Below are positions 10,640 to 20,854 of a stretch of DNA of 64,000 nucleotides, piece by piece. The notes under the pieces are model-generated. The model saw nothing but the letters and a program-made list of their open reading frames with translations. It was not told the DNA's origin and ran no database searches. The number at the start of each line of letters is the position of its first letter. Position 1 is the stretch's first letter. The DNA lies in contig NZ_JACJFN010000001.1 in assembly GCF_014164785.1 (NCBI RefSeq), forward strand, positions 496,001 to 560,000, in the 5' to 3' direction. Origin of the DNA: Aquipseudomonas guryensis. Lineage in GTDB: Bacteria > Pseudomonadota > Gammaproteobacteria > Pseudomonadales > Pseudomonadaceae. A program made the translations under genes and the position numbers.

Positions 10640-13197
10640 GACTTGGCCTTGCGCTTACGTGGCTTGCCGGCAGCCGCTGGCGCGCTACCTGTCTTGGGCG
10701 CGCCCTTGCGATGGCTGGAAGTCGGCTTTTTCGCCGCACCATCGCCACCACGACCAGCTGCAGACTTGCCGCCAGCCTTGGCCCCGGAGAGCAGCGCTTT
10801 TTTCAGGTCGCGACTCTTCTGCACATCGGTATTGCCAACCACGCCGCCAGCCGACTCGCTCCTGCCGCGACGAGAGCCAGACGCCTTGTCGGCACCCGTT
10901 TCGCCACGCTCACCGCTACGCTTGCGCCCGACCGGCGCACTGGCTGCACCTTCGGACAGCTCGAAGTCGATCTTGCGCTCGTCGAGGTCGACGCGCATGA
11001 CCTTCACTTCCACGCTGTCGCCGAGGCGGAAGCTGCGCCCGCTGCGTTCACCGGCCAGGCGGTGATGCACAGGATCGAAGTGGTAGTAGTCGCCCGGCAG
11101 CGCGGTGACATGCACCAGGCCTTCGACGTAGATGTCCTTCAGCTCGACAAACAGGCCGAAGCCGGTCACCGCCGTGATCACACCCTCGAAGGTCTCGCCG
11201 ACGCGATCCTTCATGAACTCGCACTTGAGCCAGTTAACCACGTCGCGGGTGGCCTCGTCGGCACGCCGCTCGGTCATCGAGCACTGCTCGCCGAATTGCT
11301 CCAGGGCCGGCTCGTCGTACGGGTAGATACGCGCACGCGGCATGCTGGTAGCGCCGGCACGGCGCACGTGCGGGGTATCCAGCTTGGAACGCACGACACT
11401 GCGAATGGCGCGATGCACCAGCAGGTCCGGATAACGACGGATCGGCGAGGTGAAGTGGGTGTACGCCTCGTAATTCAGACCGAAGTGGCCATGATTGTCG
11501 GCGCTGTACACCGCCTGGCTCAGCGAGCGCAGCATCACGGTCTGAATCAGATGGAAGTCCGGACGCCCCTGGATGCTTTGCAGCAGCTTCTGGTAGTCCT
11601 TCGGCGACGGACCGTCCTTGCCCTTGTGCAGCCCCAGACCCAGCTCGGTGAGGAAAGCCTTGAGCTTCTCCAGACGCTCCGGCGGCGGTCCGTCGTGCAC
11701 ACGGTAGAGCGAGGGAATTTCATGCTTCTGCATGAACTGCGCGGTGGCGACGTTAGCCGCCAGCATGCATTCCTCGATCAGCTTGTGCGCGTCGTTGCGC
11801 TGGGTCGGGCGGATTTCCGCGATCTTGCGCCCGGCCCCAAAGATGATGCGGGTTTCCTGGGTCTCGAAGTCGATGGCGCCGCGCTCGTGACGGGCCGCCA
11901 GCAACACCTGATACAGGGAATAGAGCTGCTTGAGGTGCGGCAGGACGTCCTTGTATTCCGTGCGCAGGGCCTTGCCTTCGCTGCTTTTCGGTTGTTCCAG
12001 CATGGCACTGACCTTGTTATAGGTCAGGCGCGCATGGGAGTGGATCACCGCCTCGTAGAACTGGTAATCGACCAGCTTGCCGGCCTTGGACATGGTCATC
12101 TCGCAGACCATGGCCAGGCGATCGACATGCGGATTCAGCGAGCACAGGCCATTGGACAGTTCTTCCGGCAGCATCGGAATCACGCGCTCGGGGAAGTACA
12201 CCGAGTTGCCGCGCTTCTGCGCTTCATCGTCCAGCGCCGAACCGACTTTGACGTAGTGCGACACGTCGGCGATGGCCACATAGAGTTTCCAGCCGCCGGA
12301 AAACAGCTTCCAGGCACTGCTGTTCTTTTCGCAGTAGACCGCATCGTCGAAGTCGCGAGCATCTTCACCGTCGATGGTAACGAACGGCAGATGGCGCAGG
12401 TCGACGCGCTTCTCCTTGTCGGCCTCTTCCACTTGCGGCTTGAGCTTGTGCGCTTCCTTGACCACGGCGTCCGGCCAGACATGCGGGATGTCGTAGCTGC
12501 GCAGCGCCACATCGATCTCCATGCCCGGCGCCATGTAGTTGCCGACCACTTCGACAATATCGCCCTGCGGCTGGAAGCGCGCGGTCGGCCAGTGAGTAAT
12601 CTTGATCGCGACGAACTGACCGACCTTGGCATCGCCATGACGACCCGGGGTGACCAGCACTTCCTGCTGGATCTTCGGATTGTCGGCCTCCACGTAACCG
12701 ATACCGGCCTCCTCGAAGTAACGGCCAACGATGGTCTCGTGGGCGCGCTCGATCACTTCGACGATGGCGCCTTCACGACGACCACGCCGATCGAGACCGG
12801 AAACTCGCGCCAGCGCGCGATCACCGTCGAAGACCAGGCGCATCTGCGCCGGACTGAGGAACAGGTCATCGCTGCCGTCATCCGGCACCAGGAAGCCGAA
12901 GCCATCACGGTGACCACTGATGCGACCACGGATCAGGTCGAGCTTGTCGACCGGGGCATAGGTGCCGCGGCGGGTATAGATCAGCTGACCATCGCGCTCC
13001 ATCGCACGCAGGCGGCGACGCAACGCTTCTTCCTGGTCTTCCGTGGTCAGTCCCAGCTCGGCCATCAACTCCTCACGGGCAGCGGGCGAACCGCGCTCGG
13101 ACAGGTGCTGCAGGATCAGCTCACGACTAGGGATGGGGTTTTCGTATTTTTCCGCCTCGCGGGCGGCCTCGGGGTCGAGGGATTGCCAATCGGCCAT
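10636..13197 (-). CDS. rnr: Ribonuclease R
   Basis: An 853-residue 3'-5' exoribonuclease of the RNase II family that degrades structured RNA. Domains in order: N-terminal helix-turn-helix region, two cold-shock domains (about 80-240), the RNB catalytic domain with the metal-binding motif DGEDARDFDDAVY near residue 275, an S1 domain (about 650-735), and a basic Lys/Gly/Ala-rich tail of about 115 residues, longer than in E. coli. The tail probably helps to bind and unwind RNA. It is the first gene of the rnr-rlmB pair; the upstream space of about 200 bases is shared with the tRNA-Leu genes. Confidence 0.96.
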   Translation of the reverse strand: MADWQSLDPEAAREAEKYENPIPSRELILQHLSERGSPAAREELMAELGLTTEDQEEALRRRLRAMERDGQLIYTRRGTYAPVDKLDLIRGRISGHRDGFGFLVPDDGSDDLFLSPAQMRLVFDGDRALARVSGLDRRGRREGAIVEVIERAHETIVGRYFEEAGIGYVEADNPKIQQEVLVTPGRHGDAKVGQFVAIKITHWPTARFQPQGDIVEVVGNYMAPGMEIDVALRSYDIPHVWPDAVVKEAHKLKPQVEEADKEKRVDLRHLPFVTIDGEDARDFDDAVYCEKNSSAWKLFSGGWKLYVAIADVSHYVKVGSALDDEAQKRGNSVYFPERVIPMLPEELSNGLCSLNPHVDRLAMVCEMTMSKAGKLVDYQFYEAVIHSHARLTYNKVSAMLEQPKSSEGKALRTEYKDVLPHLKQLYSLYQVLLAARHERGAIDFETQETRIIFGAGRKIAEIRPTQRNDAHKLIEECMLAANVATAQFMQKHEIPSLYRVHDGPPPERLEKLKAFLTELGLGLHKGKDGPSPKDYQKLLQSIQGRPDFHLIQTVMLRSLSQAVYSADNHGHFGLNYEAYTHFTSPIRRYPDLLVHRAIRSVVRSKLDTPHVRRAGATSMPRARIYPYDEPALEQFGEQCSMTERRADEATRDVVNWLKCEFMKDRVGETFEGVITAVTGFGLFVELKDIYVEGLVHVTALPGDYYHFDPVHHRLAGERSGRSFRLGDSVEVKVMRVDLDERKIDFELSEGAASAPVGRKRSGERGETGADKASGSRRGRSESAGGVVGNTDVQKSRDLKKALLSGAKAGGKSAAGRGGDGAAKKPTSSHRKGAPKTGSAPAAAGKPRKRKAKS

Positions 13198-13311
13198 TAA
13201 ATGAAATTACCTTTACGCATATATAGATGTGTTTGCCATGTGCCTATTGAAGCGCGAAAACGCATCGGGGGTCAGCTTTTCAATCGACAATAATTTTTTT
13301 GCTGTCAGGGG

Positions 13312-13340
13312 TTTACAAGAAAAAACACCGCCCGTATTAT
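13312..13340 (+). promoter_or_regulatory. Strong sigma-70 promoter of the tRNA-Leu genes
   Basis: TTTACA (13312-13317) and TATTAT (13335-13340) are separated by exactly 17 bases. They are followed by a GC-rich discriminator (TCGCGCCC), typical of stringently controlled stable RNA promoters. An A/T-rich stretch with a run of T (about 13290-13300) lies upstream and could act as an UP element. The first tRNA begins 64 bases after the -10 box. Confidence 0.75.
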
Positions 13341-13403
13341 TCGCGCCCACAACGTTGCTGAGACGTTGTACCACGGAAACGTTGAGCAATCATTGTTTCT
13401 TGT

Positions 13404-13490
13404 GCCCAGGTGGCGGAATTGGTAGACGCACTAGGTTCAGGTCCTAGCGGTGGCAACACCGTGGAAGTTCGAGTCTTCTCCTGGGCACCA
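13404..13490 (+). tRNA. tRNA-Leu (CAG), copy 1
   Basis: 87 bases including an encoded CCA (13488-13490). The acceptor stem GCCCAGG pairs with CCTGGGC (13480-13486). The anticodon stem CTAGG/CCTAG holds the loop TTCAGGT, giving anticodon CAG, which reads the leucine codon CTG, the dominant Leu codon in this GC-rich genome. A long variable arm (GGTGGCAACACC) marks it as class II. Matches the position of PA4937.1. Confidence 0.97.
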
Positions 13491-13499
13491 TTATTCAGC

Positions 13500-13528
13500 A
13501 ACCGAGCCGCTGGCTCGGTTTCGTTTTT
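13500..13528 (+). terminator. Terminator of tRNA-Leu copy 1
   Basis: Stem AACCGAGCC (13500-13508) with GGCTCGGTT (13512-13520), a three-base loop and the tail TCGTTTTT. It lies between the two tRNA copies, so copy 2 is read by read-through or by its own weak promoter. Confidence 0.8.
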
Positions 13529-13598
13529 ACGGAGCAGCAAAGCCGTACCGACCAATCGGTAGCCGCTGCAAGAAGTCGATGAGCAATCATCGCAATGT

Positions 13599-13685
13599 GC
13601 CCAGGTGGCGGAATTGGTAGACGCACTAGGTTCAGGTCCTAGCGGTGGCAACACCGTGGAAGTTCGAGTCTTCTCCTGGGCACCA
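13599..13685 (+). tRNA. tRNA-Leu (CAG), copy 2
   Basis: Identical over all 87 bases to the copy at 13404, with encoded CCA at 13683-13685 and anticodon CAG. No promoter as good as the one at 13312 is seen in the spacer between the copies, so it may depend on transcription that passes the first terminator. Confidence 0.97.
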
Positions 13686-13694
13686 CTCTTCAAA

Positions 13695-13730
13695 ACAAAA
13701 CCGAGCCTCTGGCTCGGTTTTGTCTTTTCT
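13695..13730 (+). terminator. Terminator of tRNA-Leu copy 2, possibly bidirectional
   Basis: A 13-bp perfect stem ACAAAACCGAGCC (13695-13707) / GGCTCGGTTTTGT (13711-13723) with loop TCT and the tail CTTTTCT. The A-run on its left side gives a U-rich tail in the other direction, so it can also serve the convergent chemoreceptor gene. Confidence 0.8.
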
Positions 13731-13781
13731 GGCATCTGAAAATACCCGAGGCGGAGCGCCCCCCGCCCGACGCACACACAT

Positions 13782-15716
13782 TCAAACCTTGAACTGGGCG
13801 AAGCTGGCCTTGAGCTGATTGACCAGCCCCTCCAGCACCCGGCCACTGGCCGCGGTTGCACTGACCTCCCCCGCCGCGCGCTGGGCCTCGCTATGAATCA
13901 CCTCGACGCGACCGCGCACCGCGCTGGCGCCATCGGCCTGATGCGCCGCTGCGCGGGTGGCGGTATCGATGGCACCATGCACCTCATCCACCGACGCCTG
14001 CACCGATTGCTGCAGGCGCGCACTATCACGCAGCGCTTGCAAACCTTCGGTCGCCTGCTCACCCGCCTGACCAATCACCGCCACCGCTTCACGCGCACCT
14101 TGCTGTAGTGCCGTTATGTGCGCCTGGATATCGCCGGTAGACTGCTGGGTCTTGCTGGCCAGCGCGCGCACCTCATCCGCCACCACGGCAAAGCCGCGAC
14201 CACTTTCGCCTGCACGTGCCGCTTCGATGGCCGCGTTCAGCGCCAGCAGATTGGTCTGCTCGGCGATCGAGCGAATCACCGTCAGCACTACTTCGATCTG
14301 CTCGCTCTGCTGGGCCAGACGCTCGATCACTGCCGAGCCGTTATCCACCCGTGCCACCAGCGCCTCGATCAAGCCGCCGACCTTCTGGGCAATGGCGGCA
14401 TTTTCATGGGCTGCCTGCCGGATCGCCAGGACCCGCTGCTGGGCATCATGCATGGCCTGACTTTCCGCCTGAGCAGCACCGGCCATTTCCTCAAGCGCCT
14501 GCAGACTGCCAGCCACTTCATCACGCTGACGCACAGACGCCGCCTCGGCTGACGCACTGCGCAGGGCCAGACTGCGAATTTCCTCGCCGGTACGCTGCGC
14601 CACCTCGCCCGCCTCGCGCACGATGGGTTGCAACTTAGCAATGAAACGATTGACCGCATCCGCCATATCGCCGACCTCATCAGCGCTATCCAGCTGCACG
14701 CGCCGAGTCAGATCGCCCTCGCCCGCCGCCAGATCCTGCAATGCCGCGATCAGCAACTGCAGTCGACTCAACACCCGCCAACCCAGCACCAGCGCCACCG
14801 CCACCAGCATCAGCAGCCCCACTACCAGCAGACCGACCGCGATGCGCCAGCGCAGGGTCTCGGCAGCTGCCTGCACGGTTTCACCACCATTGCGCGCCAT
14901 ATCCTGAGTCGCCTGCTCGGCCAGCTGCAGACGCTGCTGCAAGGCCTGAGCACTCTCCTGCGCCGCACCCGCCAGGCTGTTGTCGACCAGCTGGCCGGCA
15001 TTGCCGACCAGGGTGGCAAAGCGACCATCAAGGGCCGTCAGCTCCTTCTCAATCGCATCCAAGGAAAGGCCGAGCTGGATCTTTCCAATGGGGGCGCCCA
15101 TCGGATTGATCTCGACCTCAACCATATGCACCCGCGGATCTCGTGACGCAGCGTCCACTAGGCGCTCCAGCGGCGTCTTGCCCTGCCCAGCCGCCACCAG
15201 CTCGCGCACCTGCGCACTGCTGCGATTGAAGTTGCGGGTCAGGCGCTGGCCCTGCGCGTCGTAGTAGACCGCAAACAGCACAGCAGGATCGCGCTGCACG
15301 ATGCGCGTGAATGCGGTCAGGGCTGGCGCATCGTTGTCCCAGATAGCCTTGGGCGCCACGCCAGCCAAAAGCTGCGCCATGGAATTGCCGGATTGCTTGA
15401 GGCTCTCTTCCAGTACCAAGCGCAGCTGCGCCTGCTCGCTTTTCAACTGGGTCGAAAGGCCACTACCCAGGCGCTCACGCGTATTGACCGAAAGTGCGGC
15501 CATACCAGTACGCATTTCCTCTTCGGCCTTACCCAGCTCAACCGCCAGGCGCTCGCTCTCACCACTCAAGCGCTGAGTCAGCTCACGCACCAGGCCATCG
15601 ACCGTGGCATGCGTCAACCATACCGCCAGCCCGACCTGCACCAGCATGGCCACACCGAGCGCGATGAACACCGGCCGCAGCAGTCGGCTACGTAACAACG
15701 AGAAAAGAACGGACAC
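13782..15716 (-). CDS. Methyl-accepting chemotaxis protein
   Basis: A 644-residue inner-membrane chemoreceptor. A short cytosolic start is followed by TM1 (about 14-34), a periplasmic ligand domain of about 255 residues, TM2 (about 292-312), a HAMP domain and the signalling domain. The tip of the hairpin that contacts CheA/CheW is conserved ([19 protein letters not shown], then [15 protein letters not shown]). The protein ends KASFAQFKV, without the C-terminal pentapeptide that tethers CheR in some receptors. The periplasmic part has a Cache-like stretch around 125-220 flanked by long helices; its ligand cannot be told from sequence. It lies between purA and the tRNA-Leu pair, with no chemotaxis gene nearby. 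Confidence 0.92.
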   Translation of the reverse strand: MSVLFSLLRSRLLRPVFIALGVAMLVQVGLAVWLTHATVDGLVRELTQRLSGESERLAVELGKAEEEMRTGMAALSVNTRERLGSGLSTQLKSEQAQLRLVLEESLKQSGNSMAQLLAGVAPKAIWDNDAPALTAFTRIVQRDPAVLFAVYYDAQGQRLTRNFNRSSAQVRELVAAGQGKTPLERLVDAASRDPRVHMVEVEINPMGAPIGKIQLGLSLDAIEKELTALDGRFATLVGNAGQLVDNSLAGAAQESAQALQQRLQLAEQATQDMARNGGETVQAAAETLRWRIAVGLLVVGLLMLVAVALVLGWRVLSRLQLLIAALQDLAAGEGDLTRRVQLDSADEVGDMADAVNRFIAKLQPIVREAGEVAQRTGEEIRSLALRSASAEAASVRQRDEVAGSLQALEEMAGAAQAESQAMHDAQQRVLAIRQAAHENAAIAQKVGGLIEALVARVDNGSAVIERLAQQSEQIEVVLTVIRSIAEQTNLLALNAAIEAARAGESGRGFAVVADEVRALASKTQQSTGDIQAHITALQQGAREAVAVIGQAGEQATEGLQALRDSARLQQSVQASVDEVHGAIDTATRAAAHQADGASAVRGRVEVIHSEAQRAAGEVSATAASGRVLEGLVNQLKASFAQFKV

Positions 15717-15818
15717 TACTCAACTCCTTCCGCCAGAGATGCCCACGCCATTGCATCGGCAGCGGGCCATAAAGCTGTACCCCAAAGCAAGGTATAGGCC
15801 AGCCTGGTGGCTTGCGCT

Positions 15819-15854
15819 TAAAAGCAGAAAGGCCGCTCGAGAGCGGCCTTTCTG
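15819..15854 (-). terminator. Terminator after purA
   Basis: A 13-bp perfect stem CAGAAAGGCCGCT (15825-15837) / AGCGGCCTTTCTG (15842-15854) with loop CGAG. On the minus strand the tail is CTTTTAAGC. It ends 15 bases before the purA stop and closes the superoperon. Confidence 0.8.
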
Positions 15855-15869
15855 TCAACGCAGCAGCAA

Positions 15870-17216
<1,347 letters not shown>

Positions 17217-17220
17217 TCAT

Positions 17221-18408
17221 TCAGAACGCCAGGGGCGCGACCTGCCAACGACCGTCACACAGCTGCAACTGACGATCACAGCCAGCCTCGGCGGCAGCAG
17301 CAATTTCCTGACCGGGCAGCGCCTGCACTACGCGCACGCCTTCACGGCGCAGGCGCTGCACGGCTTGCCACAGGTAGACATCGTGACTGTCCGGCGCCCA
17401 GACACCCGGCGCCGGCTCATCGACCTGCATGTTGCCGAGGCTGACCAGGGTTTTCAGGTCGGTGGAGAAACCGGTAGCCGGGCGGGCACGACCGAAATCG
17501 GCGCCGATGTCGTCATAGCGACCACCCTGAGCGATCGACTGACCGACACCCGGCACGAACGCAGCGAACACCGCCCCCGTGTGATAGCGGTAACCACGCA
17601 ACTCGCCCAGGTCGAAGTACAGCGGCAACTCGGGATAACGCAACTCCAGCTCGTCGGCGATGGACACCAGCTCATCGAGCGCCCCATGCACGTCGGCCGG
17701 CGCATCGACCAGGCAAGCCTGGGCCAGCTCCAGTACTTCGCGCCCGCCACACAGCTCGGCCAGCGCACGCAGCATGGAAGCCAGCGCGACAGGCAGGTTG
17801 TCGGTCAATGCCGCCACTTCATCCACGGCCTTGCGCTGCAGGGCGTCGAACAACTGCTGCTCGACCTCGCCAGACAGCTCGGCGGCACGCGCCAGACCAC
17901 GGTAGATGCCGACATGGCCGAGATCCATATGCACATCGGGCACGCGGGCCAGCTCAAGCATGTCGAGCATCAGGCTGATGACTTCTACGTCACTGGCCGG
18001 ACTGGCGTCGCCATACAACTCGGCGCCCAGCTGAATCGGGCTGCGCGAAGTGGACAGGGCGCGCGGCTGCGCATGCAGCACGCTGCCGGCATAGCACAGA
18101 CGGCTCGGTCCTTCGCGGCGCAGGGTGTGCGCATCGATGCGCGCCACTTGCGGCGTGATGTCGGCACGAAAGCCCATCAGGCGACCGGATTGCGGATCGG
18201 TCACCTTGAAGGTGCGCAGATCCAGATCCTGGCCAGCTCCGGTGAGCAGGGATTCGAGGTATTCGATGTGCGGCGTCACGACAAATTCGTAACCCCAGCA
18301 CTGGAACAGATCCAGCACCTGGCGGCGTGCCGCCTCGATACGCGCCGCTTCTGGCGGCAGTACTTCTTCGATGCCATCTGGCAGCAGCCAGCGGTCTACC
18401 GTTGCCAT
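17221..18408 (-). CDS. hisZ: ATP phosphoribosyltransferase regulatory subunit
   Basis: A 395-residue paralogue of the histidyl-tRNA synthetase catalytic core that has no charging activity but forms a complex with the short form of HisG and controls the first step of histidine synthesis. The start [20 protein letters not shown] and the motif-2-like segment ([15 protein letters not shown]) are visible; the C-terminal anticodon-binding domain of a true HisRS is missing, as expected. It lies between the DUF2065 gene and purA, as in P. aeruginosa (PA4939) and many other proteobacteria. Confidence 0.95.
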   Translation of the reverse strand: MATVDRWLLPDGIEEVLPPEAARIEAARRQVLDLFQCWGYEFVVTPHIEYLESLLTGAGQDLDLRTFKVTDPQSGRLMGFRADITPQVARIDAHTLRREGPSRLCYAGSVLHAQPRALSTSRSPIQLGAELYGDASPASDVEVISLMLDMLELARVPDVHMDLGHVGIYRGLARAAELSGEVEQQLFDALQRKAVDEVAALTDNLPVALASMLRALAELCGGREVLELAQACLVDAPADVHGALDELVSIADELELRYPELPLYFDLGELRGYRYHTGAVFAAFVPGVGQSIAQGGRYDDIGADFGRARPATGFSTDLKTLVSLGNMQVDEPAPGVWAPDSHDVYLWQAVQRLRREGVRVVQALPGQEIAAAAEAGCDRQLQLCDGRWQVAPLAF

Positions 18409-18443
18409 TTCGCCATTCCCCTCTCGGTCCGGGCGGCAAGCCT

Positions 18444-18629
18444 TCAGTGAAGCAGATACAGGAGAGCGGTTCCCAGCAGCATGCTGGCCAGCCCCATCAG
18501 ACGCAGCTGCCGATCAGACAGCTGCACCAACTGCGCGAGTGCATCGCGCCAGCGTCGCGGATAGAGGAAAGGCAAGACGCCTTCCAGCACCAACATCAGA
18601 CACAACGCGATGCCAAATTCCTGCCACAT
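18444..18629 (-). CDS. DUF2065 small membrane protein (YjeT family)
   Basis: A 61-residue protein with two hydrophobic segments joined by a short polar loop ([11 protein letters not shown]). This is the pattern of the DUF2065/YjeT family, encoded after hflC in many gammaproteobacteria. I start it at [11 protein letters not shown]; an earlier in-frame start would run through the hflC terminator. Function unknown. It lies between the hflC terminator and hisZ, 35 bases from hisZ. Confidence 0.85.
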   Translation of the reverse strand: MWQEFGIALCLMLVLEGVLPFLYPRRWRDALAQLVQLSDRQLRLMGLASMLLGTALLYLLH

Positions 18630-18643
18630 GATTCCTGCAGACG

Positions 18644-18670
18644 CAAAAAAGCCGGGCTTTTTACCCGGCT
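18644..18670 (-). terminator. Terminator after hflC
   Basis: The arms AGCCGGG (18650-18656) and CCCGGCT (18664-18670) form a hairpin. On the minus strand it is followed by TTTTTGCG. It lies between hflC and the DUF2065 gene and probably limits read-through into hisZ-purA. Confidence 0.75.
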
Positions 18671-18740
18671 GGCCCATGATAACACGTTTTCCCCGATGGT
18701 CACCCCGACGGGCCGAATGGCCGCGCCGGGACTCTCTGAA

Positions 18741-19610
18741 TCAAGGTTTGGATTGCTGCATATAGCGGAAGAACTCGCTATCCGGATCGAGCACCAGCAC
18801 ATCATTCTTGCTGGAGAAGCTGTCACGGTAGGCGCCCAGGCTGCGATAGAACGCGTAGAACTCCTGGTCCTGGCCGTAAGCTGCGGCATAGATGGACGCC
18901 GCCTTGGCATCACCATCACCGCGCACCTCCTCGGACTCGCGGTAGGCTTCAGCCAGCAGCACGCGCTTCTGCCGATCGGCATCGGCGCGAATACCTTCGG
19001 CCAGCTCCTTGCCCTTGGCACGATGCTCACGGGCCTCTCGCTCACGCTCGGACGCCATGCGATCGAACACACTGCGATAGACCTCTTTGGGCAGATCGAT
19101 GGCCTTGACGCGCACGTCGACCACTTCGATGCCCAGCTCCTTCTGCGCCATGCCATTGAGCGACTTGGTGATCGCCGCCATCAGCGCATCGCGCTCACCG
19201 GACACCACCTCATGCAGCGAGCGGGTACCGAACTGGTTGGACAGTGCGGAGACCAGACGCTGCGACAGGCGATCATCGGCAATCTGCTTCTGGCCCGAAG
19301 TCGCAGTGTAAAAGCGCTCGGCATCGGCCACTCGCCACTTGGCGTAGGCGTCGACCATCACCGCCTTTTTCTCCAGGGTCAGTACACGCTGGATCGGCGA
19401 TTCCAGGGTCAGCAGACGACCGTCGAACTTGCGCACCTGGTTGACGATCGGCATTTTCACATGCAGACCGGGCTGCACATCGGCCACCTGGATCTTACCG
19501 AACTGCAGCAGTACGGCCTTTTCCGTCTGGGTAACGATGTAGAAACTGTTCCAGGCCACCACAGCCAGGACCAGGCCCGCGATCAGGGCAAACAGCGATT
19601 TATTGCTCAT
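18741..19610 (-). CDS. hflC: HflC, protease modulator
   Basis: A 289-residue SPFH/band-7 protein anchored by one N-terminal membrane segment (about 5-22) with its bulk in the periplasm. With HflK it forms a cage around FtsH and tunes proteolysis of membrane proteins. The SPFH domain spans about 20-200, followed by a helical coiled coil rich in Glu and Arg. Its ATG overlaps the hflK stop by one base (TGATG), which implies coupled translation and equal amounts. The family length and the start MSNKSLFALIAGLVL are normal. Confidence 0.97.
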   Translation of the reverse strand: MSNKSLFALIAGLVLAVVAWNSFYIVTQTEKAVLLQFGKIQVADVQPGLHVKMPIVNQVRKFDGRLLTLESPIQRVLTLEKKAVMVDAYAKWRVADAERFYTATSGQKQIADDRLSQRLVSALSNQFGTRSLHEVVSGERDALMAAITKSLNGMAQKELGIEVVDVRVKAIDLPKEVYRSVFDRMASEREREAREHRAKGKELAEGIRADADRQKRVLLAEAYRESEEVRGDGDAKAASIYAAAYGQDQEFYAFYRSLGAYRDSFSSKNDVLVLDPDSEFFRYMQQSKP

Positions 19611-20758
19611 CAGCGGCTCTCCCTCGCGCGCAGGTCACGACGCTCCAGATCACTGATGATCCGGGTTGCCGTTTCACTGCTGGCCGCCGGCGCGGCGCTG
19701 GCAGCACCTGCGGCGCCACGACCTTCGATCATTTTATCCAGGGGCAGATAGAGCAGGTTGCTCTGGCCGTCCTTACCGGTTACCAGCACCTTGCTGGTGT
19801 TGCGGTAGACCTCCTGCATGGTGTCCAGGTACAGGCGCTGACGGGTAATTTCCGGCGCCTTGCGGTACTCGGCCACCAGCTTGCTGAAGCGATCAGCCTC
19901 ACCCTGGGCACGGGAAACCACTTCATCGCGGTAACCGTTGGCATCCTCGATGATGCGCTGGGCCTGACCACGCGCCTCAGGCACCACGCCATTGGCATAG
20001 GTTTCCGCCTGGTTCTTCTCACGCTGCTCGTCTTCACGAGCACGGATCACATCGTCGAAGGCATCCTTGACCTCAGCCGGCGCCGTAGCACGCTGGATGT
20101 TGACCTGAGTAACCGTGATGCCGGTGCCGTAGTTGTTGAGGAAGGTCTGCAGACGCGTGCTCACTTCCACCGACATCTGCTCACGGCCGAGGGTAATCAC
20201 CTCGTCCATCGAGGTGGAGCCGGCGACATGGCGGAGGGCACTCTCGGTGGCGTGCTGCAGGCTGATTTCCGGCTGATCGACATTCAGCACGAAGTCTTCA
20301 AGATTGCTGATCTTGTACTGCACAGTCAGCGGCACCTCGACGATATTCTCGTCCTCGGTGAGCATCTGCCCCTGCACGGAGAAGGTCCGCTCGCGCGTCA
20401 CGTTCTCCTGGAACTTCTTGTCGAAAGGCGGGAAATAGATATTCAGCCCCTGCCCTACCGTCTCGTGATACTTGCCGAGACGCAGGACCACCGCCTGCTC
20501 CTGAGCATCGACGATGTACACGGCATTCCAAAGCCAGACCAGGAATAGCAGACCCAGGCCGATGCCGAGCAGGCCGAAGCCGCCACCACCTTCGCCATTG
20601 CCACTGCGTTTCTTGCCGCCACCAAAGATGCCGTTGAGGCTCTCTTGCAGCTTGCGGAAGGCCTCATCGAGATCCGGCGGCCCCTGCCGGCCACCGCCTT
20701 TGCGGCCACCCCAGGGATCCTGATTGTTCGAATTGCCACCCGGCTCATTCCAAGCCAT
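19610..20758 (-). CDS. hflK: HflK, FtsH protease regulator
   Basis: A 382-residue SPFH/band-7 protein, partner of HflC in the HflKC cage around FtsH. A Gly/Asn-rich cytosolic N-terminus (MAWNEPGGNSNNQDPWGG) leads to one membrane segment (about 60-80), the SPFH domain, a long coiled coil and an Ala-rich C-terminal tail. I start it at MAWNEP (20758), which is the usual family start; an ATG 36 bases upstream is possible but less likely. It follows hflX and overlaps hflC by one base. Confidence 0.96.
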   Translation of the reverse strand: MAWNEPGGNSNNQDPWGGRKGGGRQGPPDLDEAFRKLQESLNGIFGGGKKRSGNGEGGGGFGLLGIGLGLLFLVWLWNAVYIVDAQEQAVVLRLGKYHETVGQGLNIYFPPFDKKFQENVTRERTFSVQGQMLTEDENIVEVPLTVQYKISNLEDFVLNVDQPEISLQHATESALRHVAGSTSMDEVITLGREQMSVEVSTRLQTFLNNYGTGITVTQVNIQRATAPAEVKDAFDDVIRAREDEQREKNQAETYANGVVPEARGQAQRIIEDANGYRDEVVSRAQGEADRFSKLVAEYRKAPEITRQRLYLDTMQEVYRNTSKVLVTGKDGQSNLLYLPLDKMIEGRGAAGAASAAPAASSETATRIISDLERRDLRARESR

Positions 20759-20854
20759 AGCGCTCTCCATCTGATAAAGCGAAGACGCGCCCACGGCGCG
20801 CCGCCCAATGCTACAGAATGCCCGCGGCTTGCCGCAAAAACGATGCGGCAGGCT

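Larger units (their letters stand above)
13383..13723 (+). repeat. Tandem duplication of the tRNA-Leu unit
   Basis: Two copies of one unit: flank TGAGCAATCAT (13383-13393 and 13580-13590), the whole tRNA (identical 87 bases, offset 195) and a terminator with the core CCGAGCC-loop-GGCTCGG. The copies differ by small indels between flank and tRNA, and the spacer after the first terminator has no counterpart. Confidence 0.85.

Noticed and set aside
10711..13200. Long plus-strand frame opposite rnr
   Set aside because: Same antisense effect; the RNase R domains on the minus strand are complete.
13404..13685. tRNA pair as a phage or island attachment site
   Set aside because: No integrase, no direct repeat of the tRNA 3' end beyond the tandem copy, and flanking genes are core.
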